15,336 bases of DNA from Succinivibrio sp. (GCA_017959135.1 JAGDBH010000013.1:1-15336); one strand, 5' to 3'. Counted from the stretch's first letter, positions 1 to 8,771 are shown. A program made the numbers and translations. Notes: generated by a model from the sequence alone, not told the origin.

Positions 1-1104
1 CATATCGATATCTTCCCGGAAAACGCCTTTGATGATGTGCTGAACAGACTCTGCTCATCAAACTGCAAGGTTTATGTTGATCCGGATTCAACCAATGCTC
101 ACATCATGCTAAGCCTGATTAACGGTGGCGCAAAGCTGATTGAGGGACTTGGTCTGTGTCAGAAGCCTAAATCAATCAAGAATCACATCGAGGTTGCCGG
201 TGAGTATAAGGCTCACATTAAAGACGGTATCGCGATGTGCCGTTTCCTGTGCTGGCTTGATAACCTCACCCGGATTGAGACTCTTGAGAACGACGAGAGC
301 TTTATCAGACGTGTTGAGGAAACAACCGAGGCAGACCTTGCCGCCAGAGCAGAAATGTTCAGAAAGGTGGAGGCAGGCTACATTGAGCCTTCCTTTGCAA
401 CTATTTCCGCATTAGGTCCAAATGCGGCAATGTGCCACTATAATCATGAGAATGCTGAAAAACCAAGAGCCATGGGACATGACAGCGTATACCTCATCGA
501 CAGCGGCGCTCACTACAAGGACGGTACAACTGATATAACCAGAACCGTTCTGGTCGGACCTCATCTTTCAAATGATCTAAGAAAGATGTATACACTGGTA
601 TTGAAGTCTCATATTTCTCTTGCAACCCTGATCTTCCCTAAGGGCACAACCGGCCTTCAGATTGATGCGATTGCAAGACGTCCGCTGTGGGACTACGGCG
701 AGGATTTCGCTCACGGTACCGGTCATGGTGTAGGACACGTTCTGTCAGTACATGAGGGCCCTCAGTGTATTTCCTCAAAACGATCCATGATTGCACTTGA
801 ACCTGGAATGGTTATTTCAAACGAGCCTGGATTCTATAAGGAAGGAGAATTCGGTATCCGTCTTGAAAACCTGATGGTAGTTATGCCTTGTACACAGCCA
901 GGAATGAAACATATGCTATGCTTTACTCCTTTGACACTGGTTCCTTTTGATACTAGATTTATCATCAGAGAACTTTTATCTCAAAAAGAGATAGACTGGC
1001 TGAACAATTATCATCAGAATGTAAATAACGTAATTACAAATGCAGCAACATCACTAAGTGATGATGAAATAGTATGGCTATCAAAAGCCACCGCTGCAAT
1101 TTAG
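1..1104 (+). CDS. Xaa-Pro aminopeptidase (aminopeptidase P, M24B; XPNPEP1-like), 5'-truncated by window edge
   Basis: This metallopeptidase removes an N-terminal residue preceding proline and probably acts in the cytoplasm in peptide turnover. The frame is open from base 1, so the true start lies outside the window; the GTG at 37 is internal. All five M24 metal ligands are visible: Asp at 499-501 (IDSG), Asp at 532-534 (TDITR), His at 724-726 (GTGHGVGH), Glu at 823-825 (NEPG) and Glu at 865-867 (RLEN). After the catalytic fold comes a C-terminal extension (FTPLTLVPFD, then a KEIDWLN helix) typical of the M24_C region of large three-domain APPs of about 600 residues, rather than the roughly 440-residue E. 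coli PepP. About 367 residues are visible, so roughly 230 are missing upstream. The stop codon overlaps the AGGAG ribosome binding site of pssA, suggesting one transcript. The family assignment is firm; substrate preference is inferred. Confidence 0.93.
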   Translation, partial: HIDIFPENAFDDVLNRLCSSNCKVYVDPDSTNAHIMLSLINGGAKLIEGLGLCQKPKSIKNHIEVAGEYKAHIKDGIAMCRFLCWLDNLTRIETLENDESFIRRVEETTEADLAARAEMFRKVEAGYIEPSFATISALGPNAAMCHYNHENAEKPRAMGHDSVYLIDSGAHYKDGTTDITRTVLVGPHLSNDLRKMYTLVLKSHISLATLIFPKGTTGLQIDAIARRPLWDYGEDFAHGTGHGVGHVLSVHEGPQCISSKRSMIALEPGMVISNEPGFYKEGEFGIRLENLMVVMPCTQPGMKHMLCFTPLTLVPFDTRFIIRELLSQKEIDWLNNYHQNVNNVITNAATSLSDDEIVWLSKATAAI

Positions 1105-1113
1105 GAGCAAGAT

Positions 1114-2484
1114 ATGCCTTTTTGGAAAAAAAGTCTTCCAAATTCATTATATTGTCAGACAAGACTTCAGCAGCTTCCAACTATTCCTGTAGGAATATCG
1201 GACTACAATATTCTTGAAACTCCTCATCACTGCTACACAAGAATACTAGAGCTGATAGCATCAGCCAAAGAACGAATTCTTATCACTGCCCTGTATCTTG
1301 AAAATGACGAGATCGGCAGAGAAATCCTTAATGCTCTTTATGAAGCAAAGGAAAAGAATCCAAAATTATATGTAAGAGTCTATGTGGATTTCCACCGCGC
1401 TCAGCGTGGCCGTATCGGTGAGGGAGCATCCCTTGGAAATTCCGAGCTTTACTATGACATGGCCAAAAAGACCGAGACTCCACCTGCTATCTATGGTGTT
1501 CCAGTCAAGCGCCGTGAGCTTTTTGGTGTAATGCATCTTAAGGGATTTGTATTTGACGATACAGTTCTGTACACCGGTGCAAGTATCAACAATGTATACA
1601 TGGGCTACAACGGCAAGTACCGTCTTGACCGCTACCATGAGATTCATTCAAGAGAGCTGGCAAACACCTTATGTGCCTTTGCTACCAACGCTTTCCATCC
1701 TAACTTTGCCGTACAGGATTTCTCTCAGGGACAGGTTCGTCCAGCAAAGGACATGAGAGAAGAGATCAAGGAGCTTCGTAAACACTTAAGCTCAGTACAG
1801 TACATGGTTAAGAATGAGAAGGTAACCAAGTACCACGTGGGAGTTACTCCTCTGGTAGGCCTAGGCAAGAGATCAAATCTTCTGAACCGCTCAATCCTGT
1901 GGCTTTTAGGCGCAGCACGCGAGAAGATGTTTATCTGCACTCCTTATTTCAATCCTCCAAAGATCATTATCAAGGCTTTAGAGGATGCATTAAACCGTGA
2001 TGTATCAATTACCCTGGTTGTAGGAGACAAGACTGCCAACGATTTCTTTATCCGTGACAGTGAAAACTTCTGCACTATTGGTGCAATTCCATACATTTAT
2101 GAGCAGAACCTCAAGAACTTTATCATTAAAAACAAGAAGTTCATTGATTCTGGTCTGCTAAAGGTTATGCTATGGAAAGACGGAATCAATACCTACCACG
2201 TAAAGGGTATGTTTATTGATAACAACTATGCTCTGATTACAGGCAACAACCTGAACCCTCGTGCATGGAGTCTTGATCTTGAGAATGGAATCATTATCTC
2301 CGATCAGAATCATCATCTGCAGGAGAAGTTCATTCATGAACAGCAGTATCTGCTGCGTCAGACCACCAGAATCCGTTCAGAGGATGAGATTGAGTCAATC
2401 GACAACTATCCTCCAGAGGTAGTAAAGATTCTGAAGAAGGTTAAACGCCTGAGAGCTTCTATCTTCATTAAACAGCTTTTATAA
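1114..2484 (+). CDS. pssA: CDP-diacylglycerol--serine O-phosphatidyltransferase (phosphatidylserine synthase)
   Basis: PssA condenses CDP-diacylglycerol with L-serine to give phosphatidylserine and CMP, the committed step to phosphatidylethanolamine. It acts at the cytoplasmic face of the inner membrane. The 456 residues match the E. coli-type (phospholipase D superfamily) enzyme of about 451 residues along the whole length. Both HxKxxxxD motifs are present: H141/K143/D148 (HLKGFVFD) and H362/K364/D369 (HVKGMFID), the second followed by the family signature TGNNLNPRAW. The block VDFHRAQRGRIG and the basic C-terminus are also typical. The ATG at 1114 is set by AGGAG at 1103-1107, which overlaps the upstream stop codon. 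The recG ATG follows seven bases after this stop, so the genes are probably co-transcribed. Nothing looks broken. Confidence 0.97.
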   Translation: MPFWKKSLPNSLYCQTRLQQLPTIPVGISDYNILETPHHCYTRILELIASAKERILITALYLENDEIGREILNALYEAKEKNPKLYVRVYVDFHRAQRGRIGEGASLGNSELYYDMAKKTETPPAIYGVPVKRRELFGVMHLKGFVFDDTVLYTGASINNVYMGYNGKYRLDRYHEIHSRELANTLCAFATNAFHPNFAVQDFSQGQVRPAKDMREEIKELRKHLSSVQYMVKNEKVTKYHVGVTPLVGLGKRSNLLNRSILWLLGAAREKMFICTPYFNPPKIIIKALEDALNRDVSITLVVGDKTANDFFIRDSENFCTIGAIPYIYEQNLKNFIIKNKKFIDSGLLKVMLWKDGINTYHVKGMFIDNNYALITGNNLNPRAWSLDLENGIIISDQNHHLQEKFIHEQQYLLRQTTRIRSEDEIESIDNYPPEVVKILKKVKRLRASIFIKQLL

Positions 2485-2491
2485 GAGATTT

Positions 2492-4585
2492 ATGGTCCCT
2501 AAAGATGATTCTTACTATGCAAACTCTGATATAGCCATCATCAAAGGGCTAGGGACCACTTATACATCAAGCTTCTATAAAAAGGGGATCTTTACCCTGT
2601 TTGATCTCCTTTTAGACTTTCCTTTCAAGTTTCTTGATCAGACCAAGATAACCAAGATTGCCGATATCCGGCCTGACGGCGGTTTCTACTTCATCGACGC
2701 CCATATTGCTGCGGTCCAGAATGTCCTTACCCGCAGGGTAAAGATGCTCAAGATGATGCTTCAGGATGACACCGGTAAAATCGAGGCGGTTTTCTTCAAT
2801 CTGTATCCAAATCAGATCAAGGCTTACACCAGAGGTCGAAGAATACTGGCCTTTGGTCCGGTTAAGTACAATGACTACAACGGAGTGGTCAACTTTACCC
2901 AGCCGACGGTAACTTTCCTTGAAGAAGGAGATGAAGTTAAGCCTCAGGAGAGAATGACTCCGGTTTACCACGCAGTGGAAAAGGTTCCTCAGGCAGCAAT
3001 CAGAAAAGCGGTAAACGGTGTACTGCAGTCACTGCATGCCATCCCTCTTCCAGAACTTCTGCCTCAGAAGCATAATCCTTTTAACCTGACACTAAGTCAG
3101 GCTCTGGATCTCTGTCACTATCCATATCCACCTGATATACCTAATCAGAAGATTATTCCAGAGAAAACAGATGGCTTTAAAAGAATAAGCTACGAGGAAC
3201 TTATAGCCTATCAGCTGACACTCCTATCTGTAAAAAGAAAGAATGAACAGCACAATGCCATTGCTATAGATAAGGCTTTAGATGATACAGACAGATTCAT
3301 CAAATCACTGCCTTTTGAGCTTACCGGTGCACAGATGCGCTCCTTTAGAGAGGTTCAGCAGGATTTAAGCTCACAAAAGCCGATGTTAAGACTTCTTCAC
3401 GGTGACGTGGGTTCAGGTAAAACCATGGTCGCTGTCCTGGCTGCAATTCAGGTCGCCAAGTCAGGAAATCAGTGTGTGGTTCTGGCACCGACAGAACTGC
3501 TTGCCCAGCAGCATTATCAGAAATTTAAGGCTTTATTAGATCCATGCGGAATACGTACAGAGCTTATAACCTCATCCATCAAGGGAGTAAAGCGTAAAAA
3601 GCTTCTGGAGGATATTGAGTCAGGAGAGGTTCAGGTCATCATCGGAACTCACAGTGTCTATCAGGAAGAGGTTCACTACAGGAATCTTATTCTGGCTATC
3701 ATTGATGAACAGCACCGATTCGGCATTGACCAGAGAATTGCTCTTCTGAAGAAAGCTCCATCGGATATCACCATGCATCAGCTGGTAATGACCGCAACCC
3801 CAATTCCAAGAACACTGCAGCTGGCTCTGTTCTCTGATCTTGATGTCTCAACTCTTGATGAGCTGCCAAAAGGCAGAAAACCTATTATTACCGCCGTTAT
3901 GCCTGATACCAGAAAGGCTGAGATTATAAAAAGGCTTGATGAGGTATGTCATCAGGGAACTCAGGTTTACTGGGTATGTCCTAATATTGAAGAAAACGAG
4001 GATGAGACAGAATCAGTCAAGACAACCTACAAGGAACTGAAAAAACAGCTTCCGGATCTTAAGATAGGACTTCTGCACGGTCAGCTTGCAACCAACGAAA
4101 AGAACAAGGTTATGAAAGCCTTCCTCGAGAAGGAATACGATATTCTGGTAGCTACAACTATCATTGAGGTCGGTGTGGACGTTCCTAATGCTTCTATTAT
4201 CGTTATAGAGGGAGCACAGAGACTTGGACTGGCACAGCTTCATCAGCTTCGCGGACGAGTAGGCAGAGGCGCTCTGGATTCATACTGTATCCTGATCTAT
4301 AAGAGCTCAGAGACAGATGTTAATGACATCGCCATGCAGAGACTCTCAATCATGAGAGCAACAACCGACGGATTCAAAATCGCTACCGAGGATCTTAAGT
4401 TAAGAGGTCCTGGAGAAGTGTTAGGAAACAAGCAGACTGGATTTGATATCTTCAGAGTTGTTGACGTAAATCGAGATTTTGAACTAATAGATATTGCCAG
4501 AACTGCAGCTTTGGATATTATTCATAATGATACAGAAACCTGCAGAGCACTGATCTCCCGCTGGTTCCCTAAATTTAAAGTGTAG
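2492..4585 (+). CDS. recG: ATP-dependent DNA helicase RecG
   Basis: RecG is a double-stranded DNA translocase that remodels stalled replication forks, R-loops and Holliday junctions. The 697 residues are close to the 693 of E. coli RecG. An N-terminal wedge/OB region (about residues 15-150) precedes a superfamily 2 motor. Visible motor motifs are Walker A GDVGSGKT (304-311), the DEQH box (D405-H408), motif III TAT (434-436, in MTATPIPRT), a C-terminal RecA-like lobe with VATTIIEVGVDVPNAS, and motif VI QLRGRVGRG (585-593). The RecG-specific tail, with DLKLRGPGEVLG then KQTGFDIFRV, is intact. The start follows the pssA stop by seven bases with only a weak purine-rich ribosome binding site (AAGAGA), which fits translational coupling. 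No terminator separates it from the next gene, 12 bases on. Confidence 0.97.
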   Translation: MVPKDDSYYANSDIAIIKGLGTTYTSSFYKKGIFTLFDLLLDFPFKFLDQTKITKIADIRPDGGFYFIDAHIAAVQNVLTRRVKMLKMMLQDDTGKIEAVFFNLYPNQIKAYTRGRRILAFGPVKYNDYNGVVNFTQPTVTFLEEGDEVKPQERMTPVYHAVEKVPQAAIRKAVNGVLQSLHAIPLPELLPQKHNPFNLTLSQALDLCHYPYPPDIPNQKIIPEKTDGFKRISYEELIAYQLTLLSVKRKNEQHNAIAIDKALDDTDRFIKSLPFELTGAQMRSFREVQQDLSSQKPMLRLLHGDVGSGKTMVAVLAAIQVAKSGNQCVVLAPTELLAQQHYQKFKALLDPCGIRTELITSSIKGVKRKKLLEDIESGEVQVIIGTHSVYQEEVHYRNLILAIIDEQHRFGIDQRIALLKKAPSDITMHQLVMTATPIPRTLQLALFSDLDVSTLDELPKGRKPIITAVMPDTRKAEIIKRLDEVCHQGTQVYWVCPNIEENEDETESVKTTYKELKKQLPDLKIGLLHGQLATNEKNKVMKAFLEKEYDILVATTIIEVGVDVPNASIIVIEGAQRLGLAQLHQLRGRVGRGALDSYCILIYKSSETDVNDIAMQRLSIMRATTDGFKIATEDLKLRGPGEVLGNKQTGFDIFRVVDVNRDFELIDIARTAALDIIHNDTETCRALISRWFPKFKV

Positions 4586-4597
4586 AGCTTGCTGTAA

Positions 4598-6826
4598 ATG
4601 GCGTTCAAACCGAATATATACTACAGAAAACAGACTCCGCGCTATCTTAAATTCATTAAGATTGCCGTCTGTGTTCTCATTGTCACGATTGGCGTGGTGT
4701 GGGGATTCATTCTGTATTTCAACGGACAGCATGTAAAGGCTCCCCTTTTAAAATTCCTATCTGAGCGTACCAGTTTCTCCATTAACTGCGATGAAATTGA
4801 ATTTTCTCCGCTGTACCCTGACGTTCTTAAGCTAAAAAAGGTAACCCTAGGTAATTCGAGTATTGGTGAGATCTACGTTGAATACGATTTAAAGAGTGTA
4901 ATCTCATCAGATAATCTTGATATTAAGTACCTGTATGCAAAGGATATTTCCTTTGACGACAAGGATCTCGACGAACTGAAAAAGGAAAGATTCAGATATA
5001 AGAATATAAACATTAGTAAGCTCGATCTTATAAACAGCCCACTGTATCTTGGCAGATTCAAATCTGACAAGGCAGACCTGTCCGCAGTTGATGTCATAGT
5101 TTCAGAACAGGAGCAGATCAGCTTTAATGATTCAACACTGAATGCGCAGACGGGCTCGATTGATAATCATGAGGTTAAGAAGGTTCATGCAAGAATACTC
5201 TCATCAGAGGATAAGGTTGAACTGTCAGACGTTCAGATGCAGATTTTCGGCGGAACTGTTTTTGCTGCTCTGAGCATAGATAAAAATACACAGCTCATTG
5301 ATTTTTCAAAGCTTTCTATAAGCAATGCAATTTTCCAGAAATACTCAAGCCTGATTGATAACTACAATATCAGAGCAAAGAACGCAAACCTCAACAACTG
5401 TGTTCTCTCAATTCCTTCTGCGGACCTTCTTTTGGGACAGGTCTCAGGAAAGATAGAGGATTTTAGGATAGAGAATAAGAATATTTCCTTTGATTTCAAG
5501 GGAAAGGCAGGAGAAATCTCCAAAACAGACCTACTGGTTACAGCTGAGGATTCTCTTCTGAATGCATCTGTAAGACATGATCTCATCAGCATCAGCTCTG
5601 AGGGTAAACTCTTTACCGGAGAGTACAGCAGCAACATCGAGATGACCAGTCTTGATAAGCCGGAGTCCACTGTCACAATCAACGGTTTTACACTTAAGAA
5701 TGCTAAGTTAGAACCTACCCCTGAACTTTATAACCGTCTGAAATACCTGCTGTTTTCTCACAATACAGCAGTGAAAAACTTCAGCGTTGATAACACTGAG
5801 CTGGTATCTCACATCGATAAGATTCCTTTATCGGTTAAATCTGTAACCCTGAAAACAGAAGACATCCTGTTTGATGGTAAGACTCAGAAAGTTACAGGAA
5901 CACCAGGAAAATTCACTCTTAAGACAGACAGTGCCTATTATTCAGATCTGTTTATAAAGGGCACCGAGCTTCATGGAGCATTCGGCAGTGACGGATATTC
6001 AGTAGTTCTTGATAAGGTTGAAAGCTACAACTCAGAAGCAACTGCTTCAATTTCAAGAGATTTTACAAAGAATACCTTTAACTTCAAGGCAAAATCCGAA
6101 GACTTTGATATGTCCGATCTGAACAGTGGCCTGTTCTCTAAACTATTCAACGGAAAAGTCAGTTTCGATATTGATCTGCATTCAGATGAAAATGAGGACA
6201 GCTCCTTATCTGTTACCCAGAAGCTTTGTGGAAATATCCTTATAAAATCAAAATCACTTCTGATTTCTGCTTTTGGTCTTGATTTAATCAACGGCGGAAA
6301 CAAAAAGGATTATGAGCTGACCTTAAAGCAGCTTCTTTCATCTATCGAAGGTGGAGACTGCGGTTTTTACAGTCTTGATTTCAAATCCTCCATTGATAAA
6401 GGCCAGGCTAAATTCAGACTGTCTACAGACCTTGCCACTTCCCACTTAACAGCTAAGGGAAACTATGATGCCAATGACAGGATCATTGAATCAAAATCAA
6501 CTCTGATCTCCCTGGCAAAGGACAGTATCACCTCAGTAATCACCAGAGGTCATATTACAGATCCAACCTTCTACGTATCTGCAATTATGCGCGGAGCTGT
6601 AAGACCTGGAATTGATGAGAGTGCTCTTGGAGATGAAAATCTTACTGCTGCAGAAGATGGCACAGTAACCAGGGTCAAGGCAAAGGAACTTTCCGACAAG
6701 CCTAATATCCATGCCTCAGAGGATGACAAGGTCTCTGTTCACAGTGATGATGAGAAAAGGGAAAAGGCTCTTACTCCTGACTCACTGGTTATCGATGAAC
6801 AGAAATCTATGCTAGCCCCACAATAA
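4598..6826 (+). CDS. AsmA-family-like inner-membrane-anchored periplasmic protein
   Basis: The protein has 742 residues. A basic N-terminus is followed by one membrane segment (about residues 22-41) and then a long, polar, beta-rich domain exposed to the periplasm, the layout of AsmA-like proteins. The region around residues 540-650 (CGNILIKSKSLLISAFGLDLIN, with sparse cysteines) resembles the AsmA C-terminal repeat, in which a low-complexity beta groove runs to a DLxNxG-like element. Residues after about 655 form a charged, probably disordered tail rich in D, E, K and S. AsmA-family proteins (AsmA, YhdP, TamB, YdbH) are linked to phospholipid movement between inner and outer membranes or to outer-membrane homeostasis. 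The gene starts 12 bases after recG and lies two genes from pssA; a lipid-related role is therefore attractive but inferred. The exact subfamily is not clear. A terminator follows immediately. Confidence 0.65.
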   Translation: MAFKPNIYYRKQTPRYLKFIKIAVCVLIVTIGVVWGFILYFNGQHVKAPLLKFLSERTSFSINCDEIEFSPLYPDVLKLKKVTLGNSSIGEIYVEYDLKSVISSDNLDIKYLYAKDISFDDKDLDELKKERFRYKNINISKLDLINSPLYLGRFKSDKADLSAVDVIVSEQEQISFNDSTLNAQTGSIDNHEVKKVHARILSSEDKVELSDVQMQIFGGTVFAALSIDKNTQLIDFSKLSISNAIFQKYSSLIDNYNIRAKNANLNNCVLSIPSADLLLGQVSGKIEDFRIENKNISFDFKGKAGEISKTDLLVTAEDSLLNASVRHDLISISSEGKLFTGEYSSNIEMTSLDKPESTVTINGFTLKNAKLEPTPELYNRLKYLLFSHNTAVKNFSVDNTELVSHIDKIPLSVKSVTLKTEDILFDGKTQKVTGTPGKFTLKTDSAYYSDLFIKGTELHGAFGSDGYSVVLDKVESYNSEATASISRDFTKNTFNFKAKSEDFDMSDLNSGLFSKLFNGKVSFDIDLHSDENEDSSLSVTQKLCGNILIKSKSLLISAFGLDLINGGNKKDYELTLKQLLSSIEGGDCGFYSLDFKSSIDKGQAKFRLSTDLATSHLTAKGNYDANDRIIESKSTLISLAKDSITSVITRGHITDPTFYVSAIMRGAVRPGIDESALGDENLTAAEDGTVTRVKAKELSDKPNIHASEDDKVSVHSDDEKREKALTPDSLVIDEQKSMLAPQ

Positions 6827-6829
6827 AAA

Positions 6830-6849
6830 AGCGGAGAATTCACTCCGCT
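6830..6849. terminator. Bidirectional intrinsic terminator between convergent genes
   Basis: A perfect 7-bp stem, AGCGGAG (6830-6836) and CTCCGCT (6843-6849), has a 6-base loop. On the - strand the stem is followed by a run of six T (complement of 6825-6830), so it serves the yihY-like gene well. On the + strand the following tract (CTTATCCTTTGTTTT) is weaker but usable. It starts four bases after the stop of the AsmA-like gene. Confidence 0.85.
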
Positions 6850-6874
6850 CTTATCCTTTGTTTTGACATATTTG

Positions 6875-7810
6875 CTAAGTTGGTTTAGCTCTGTTAGAAG
6901 TAATCTTAACTCTGATTGGAGCCTGTTTATTCTTAGGTCTTACCAGTTCCTCTGAACCCAGGGTTGATCCGGTTACATTTGCAAGATAAACCATGAAGCT
7001 TGGAACATCATCAGAAAGACCTGATCTTACGACACCTAATGATGCTGTAAACTCAGCTCCCAGAAGAACCAGCCACCAGCTGATATAAATCCAGACAAAC
7101 AGTGCAGGAATTACGGCGATAGCGCCATAAATAGCCTCATAATTAGAGAAATTCAGAACAAAAATACTGAACAGTTTCTTTGAAACCTCAAAGGCAACAG
7201 TAACAAATATAGCGCCAAGAAAAGCATCCTGCATTTTTACTCTGACCCTTGGAACAATCACATACAGAGCTGTAAGAACCGCACACTCGATGATGATTGG
7301 GAATATAAAATAGGCCAGCATCAGAGCCATTCCGATATGAACGTTACTTGAAATAGCAATACCAACCACTCTGGTGAAAATCCAGATAATGATGCCTAAA
7401 GCGATAGGGCCTAAGGTTAAAAGAGTCCAGTAGATAGCAATCATTGAACCAAGCTTTCTTTTACCACCTCTCCAGATACGGTTCAGACACTGATCAATTG
7501 AACGAACCAGCATCAGAGAGATAACGAAGAAAACAATAGTACTTGTTGCTGTCAGTTTACCTGCATGATCAACAAAGGTTCCGACATATTTGCCTAAAGA
7601 TTCTGAAAATACAGGCATGAAGTTGGCCTGAGCAAAGGCCTTTAAAGATTCTCTGAATTCTGAAAAAGCAGGGAAAACGGCAAAGAAATAGAAAATCACA
7701 CTGATAGCAGGGATGAGTGCCAGAATCGATGTAAATGATAAGGCAGATGCTTCCAGTCCGATAGAATCTCTTTTTACTCGATTGAAGAAATATATATAAA
7801 GCTCTTTCAC
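6875..7810 (-). CDS. yihY: YihY/BrkB (UPF0761) family inner-membrane protein
   Basis: This 311-residue integral membrane protein has about six hydrophobic segments (roughly residues 23-47, 85-103, 122-148, 160-185, 198-218 and 228-256). The diagnostic C-terminal block YGAIAVIPALFVWIYISW, followed by VLLGAE, matches E. coli YihY (290 residues) nearly position for position. The SIDQCLNRIWR and RVKMQDAFLGA segments also match. The family was once called RNase BN by mistake; its molecular function is not settled. Translation starts at GTG (complement of 7808-7810), supported by an AGGGTGG ribosome binding site a few bases upstream and by alignment to the family N-terminus; no early in-frame ATG exists. 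The hydrophilic tail (after about residue 265) is somewhat long. It lies 193 bases downstream of the M15-type gene, so it may have its own promoter. Confidence 0.9.
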   Translation of the reverse strand: MKELYIYFFNRVKRDSIGLEASALSFTSILALIPAISVIFYFFAVFPAFSEFRESLKAFAQANFMPVFSESLGKYVGTFVDHAGKLTATSTIVFFVISLMLVRSIDQCLNRIWRGGKRKLGSMIAIYWTLLTLGPIALGIIIWIFTRVVGIAISSNVHIGMALMLAYFIFPIIIECAVLTALYVIVPRVRVKMQDAFLGAIFVTVAFEVSKKLFSIFVLNFSNYEAIYGAIAVIPALFVWIYISWWLVLLGAEFTASLGVVRSGLSDDVPSFMVYLANVTGSTLGSEELVRPKNKQAPIRVKITSNRAKPT

Positions 7811-7843
7811 GGTACCACCCTAAATTTTCAGAAATCTTATTCT

Positions 7844-7849
7844 AGTATA
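7844..7849 (-). promoter_or_regulatory. Candidate -10 element for the yihY-like gene
   Basis: The - strand reads TATACT here, a good sigma-70 -10 hexamer 34 bases before the GTG start. No convincing -35 hexamer lies at 16-18 bases, where the strand reads only A-rich sequence. An activator site such as the FNR-like box at 7932-7945 could compensate. This is inferred from position only. Confidence 0.3.
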
Positions 7850-7931
7850 GGGTAATATTTTATAATTTTTTGAGATGTGATAATAAGTTAATTAAAAAAA
7901 ATGAGATTCTTTTGCTTAATAGACTATACAT

Positions 7932-7945
7932 TTGACGTAAATCAA
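7932..7945 (-). promoter_or_regulatory. FNR-like operator upstream of the yihY-like gene
   Basis: On the - strand the site reads TTGATTTACGTCAA, matching the FNR consensus TTGAT-N4-ATCAA at nine of ten defined positions. It lies between the M15-type gene and the yihY-like gene, both on the - strand. Its centre is roughly 100 bases upstream of the start point predicted from the -10 at 7844-7849. FNR responds to oxygen through an iron-sulphur cluster, which fits an anaerobe or facultative anaerobe, but a single near-match can arise by chance in A/T-rich DNA. Confidence 0.35.
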
Positions 7946-8003
7946 ACTTAAAAATAAGAAAGAGAGATATATTTTTCGGATAGGTATCAATCCTGTAAAC
8001 AAT

Positions 8004-8759
8004 CTACAGCTGATTGATTTCCTTTTCAAAATGACAGTAATCCTTCAGAGATTTCCATTCTCCTCCCCATGTAAAGCCATGAGAAATAAACAGCTTATAG
8101 GCAAGGTCATCTCTGTCGATCTTGTATGCGAATTTATTTGAACGATCGCAGTATTCCCTTGAATCCTTCGGCTGAACAAAGAAGGTTCCGTCCTTTTTCA
8201 CTCTGCAGTAAGGATTGGTGCGGGGATTAAGATCAACTGCCAGGCCTCTTGCATGATAGGAGAGGAAGTTTGAGCCGGTAATATAGCGGAAAACGAAGCT
8301 GTTGGTGTTGTTTGCGCCCATCTGAATCTCATCATCGGCATTATAAACATCAGCAAGCTGCATGCGCTCAATAGGATATTTATTCTTGTACAGGATAAAG
8401 AAAATCTCGCGAAGATCCTCTGCAATAGCTTTATTGCAGACCATTTCGCCCAGTCTTACCTTACCGTCATAATCAGAGTGAAGTACTCTGATATAGCTCA
8501 GATCACTTCTTTTTATATAAGGATTCTCATGGTATGACCTGCCCTGCATTTTCTCCCATACAGAATCAGGAATGTCACTTATGGTGAAAAAACTGTTTTC
8601 CCCGTAGAAATCCAGAAGCTGTGCATCAATAACATCTCCACCCTCAAGATTAATGGAAACAAGATCATCCAGCGTTGAGGCTGATGAAATGTTCATGCAT
8701 GTTAAGGCCAGAGAAACTAGTAAAGATGAACAGTTTTTTCTTAGGGAAATAAAAGACAT
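8004..8759 (-). CDS. Exported M15-type (LAS superfamily) peptidoglycan peptidase
   Basis: This 251-residue protein has a Sec-type signal peptide (basic start, hydrophobic stretch about residues 11-22, likely cleavage near residue 27 after SSA). The C-terminal half carries the zinc-peptidase signature SxHxxGxAxD (SYHARGLAVD, with ligands H169 and D176). It is followed by GFTWGGEW and DYCHFE, which supply the third ligand H243 and an acidic residue (D240) at the catalytic-base position. The W-GG-W then D-xx-HF pattern is typical of the M15_4/VanY-like group that cleaves D-Ala-D-Ala or L-Ala-D-Glu bonds in peptidoglycan. The N-terminal 110 residues are not recognised. A strong AGGAGG ribosome binding site (complement of 8766-8771) sits six bases before the ATG. 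The protein is probably periplasmic and acts in wall remodelling; the exact bond cut cannot be told from sequence. Confidence 0.75.
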   Translation of the reverse strand: MSFISLRKNCSSLLVSLALTCMNISSASTLDDLVSINLEGGDVIDAQLLDFYGENSFFTISDIPDSVWEKMQGRSYHENPYIKRSDLSYIRVLHSDYDGKVRLGEMVCNKAIAEDLREIFFILYKNKYPIERMQLADVYNADDEIQMGANNTNSFVFRYITGSNFLSYHARGLAVDLNPRTNPYCRVKKDGTFFVQPKDSREYCDRSNKFAYKIDRDDLAYKLFISHGFTWGGEWKSLKDYCHFEKEINQL

Positions 8760-8765
8760 AAATTA

Positions 8766-8771
8766 TCCTCC
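8766..8771 (-). promoter_or_regulatory. Consensus ribosome binding site of the M15-type gene
   Basis: The - strand reads a full AGGAGG six bases before the ATG at 8759. It fixes this start and is the strongest Shine-Dalgarno sequence in the window. Confidence 0.85.

Noticed and set aside
37..39. GTG at 37 as the start of the aminopeptidase gene
   Set aside because: The frame is open to base 1 and codes for sensible protein upstream of the GTG; large aminopeptidase P proteins need roughly 230 more residues, so the start is outside the window.
5362..5682. Reverse-strand frame of 106 residues inside the AsmA-like gene
   Set aside because: Antisense to a convincing long gene, low-complexity composition, no domain or initiation signal.
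7993..8009. CTGTA...TACAG hairpin at the end of the M15-type gene as a terminator
   Set aside because: Only five base pairs, it overlaps the stop codon, and no T run follows on the - strand.
8690..8705. Lipoprotein signal in the M15-type protein (LALTC near residue 21)
   Set aside because: The residue before Cys is Thr, not Gly, Ala or Ser as a lipobox requires; an ordinary signal peptide cut near SSA is more likely.
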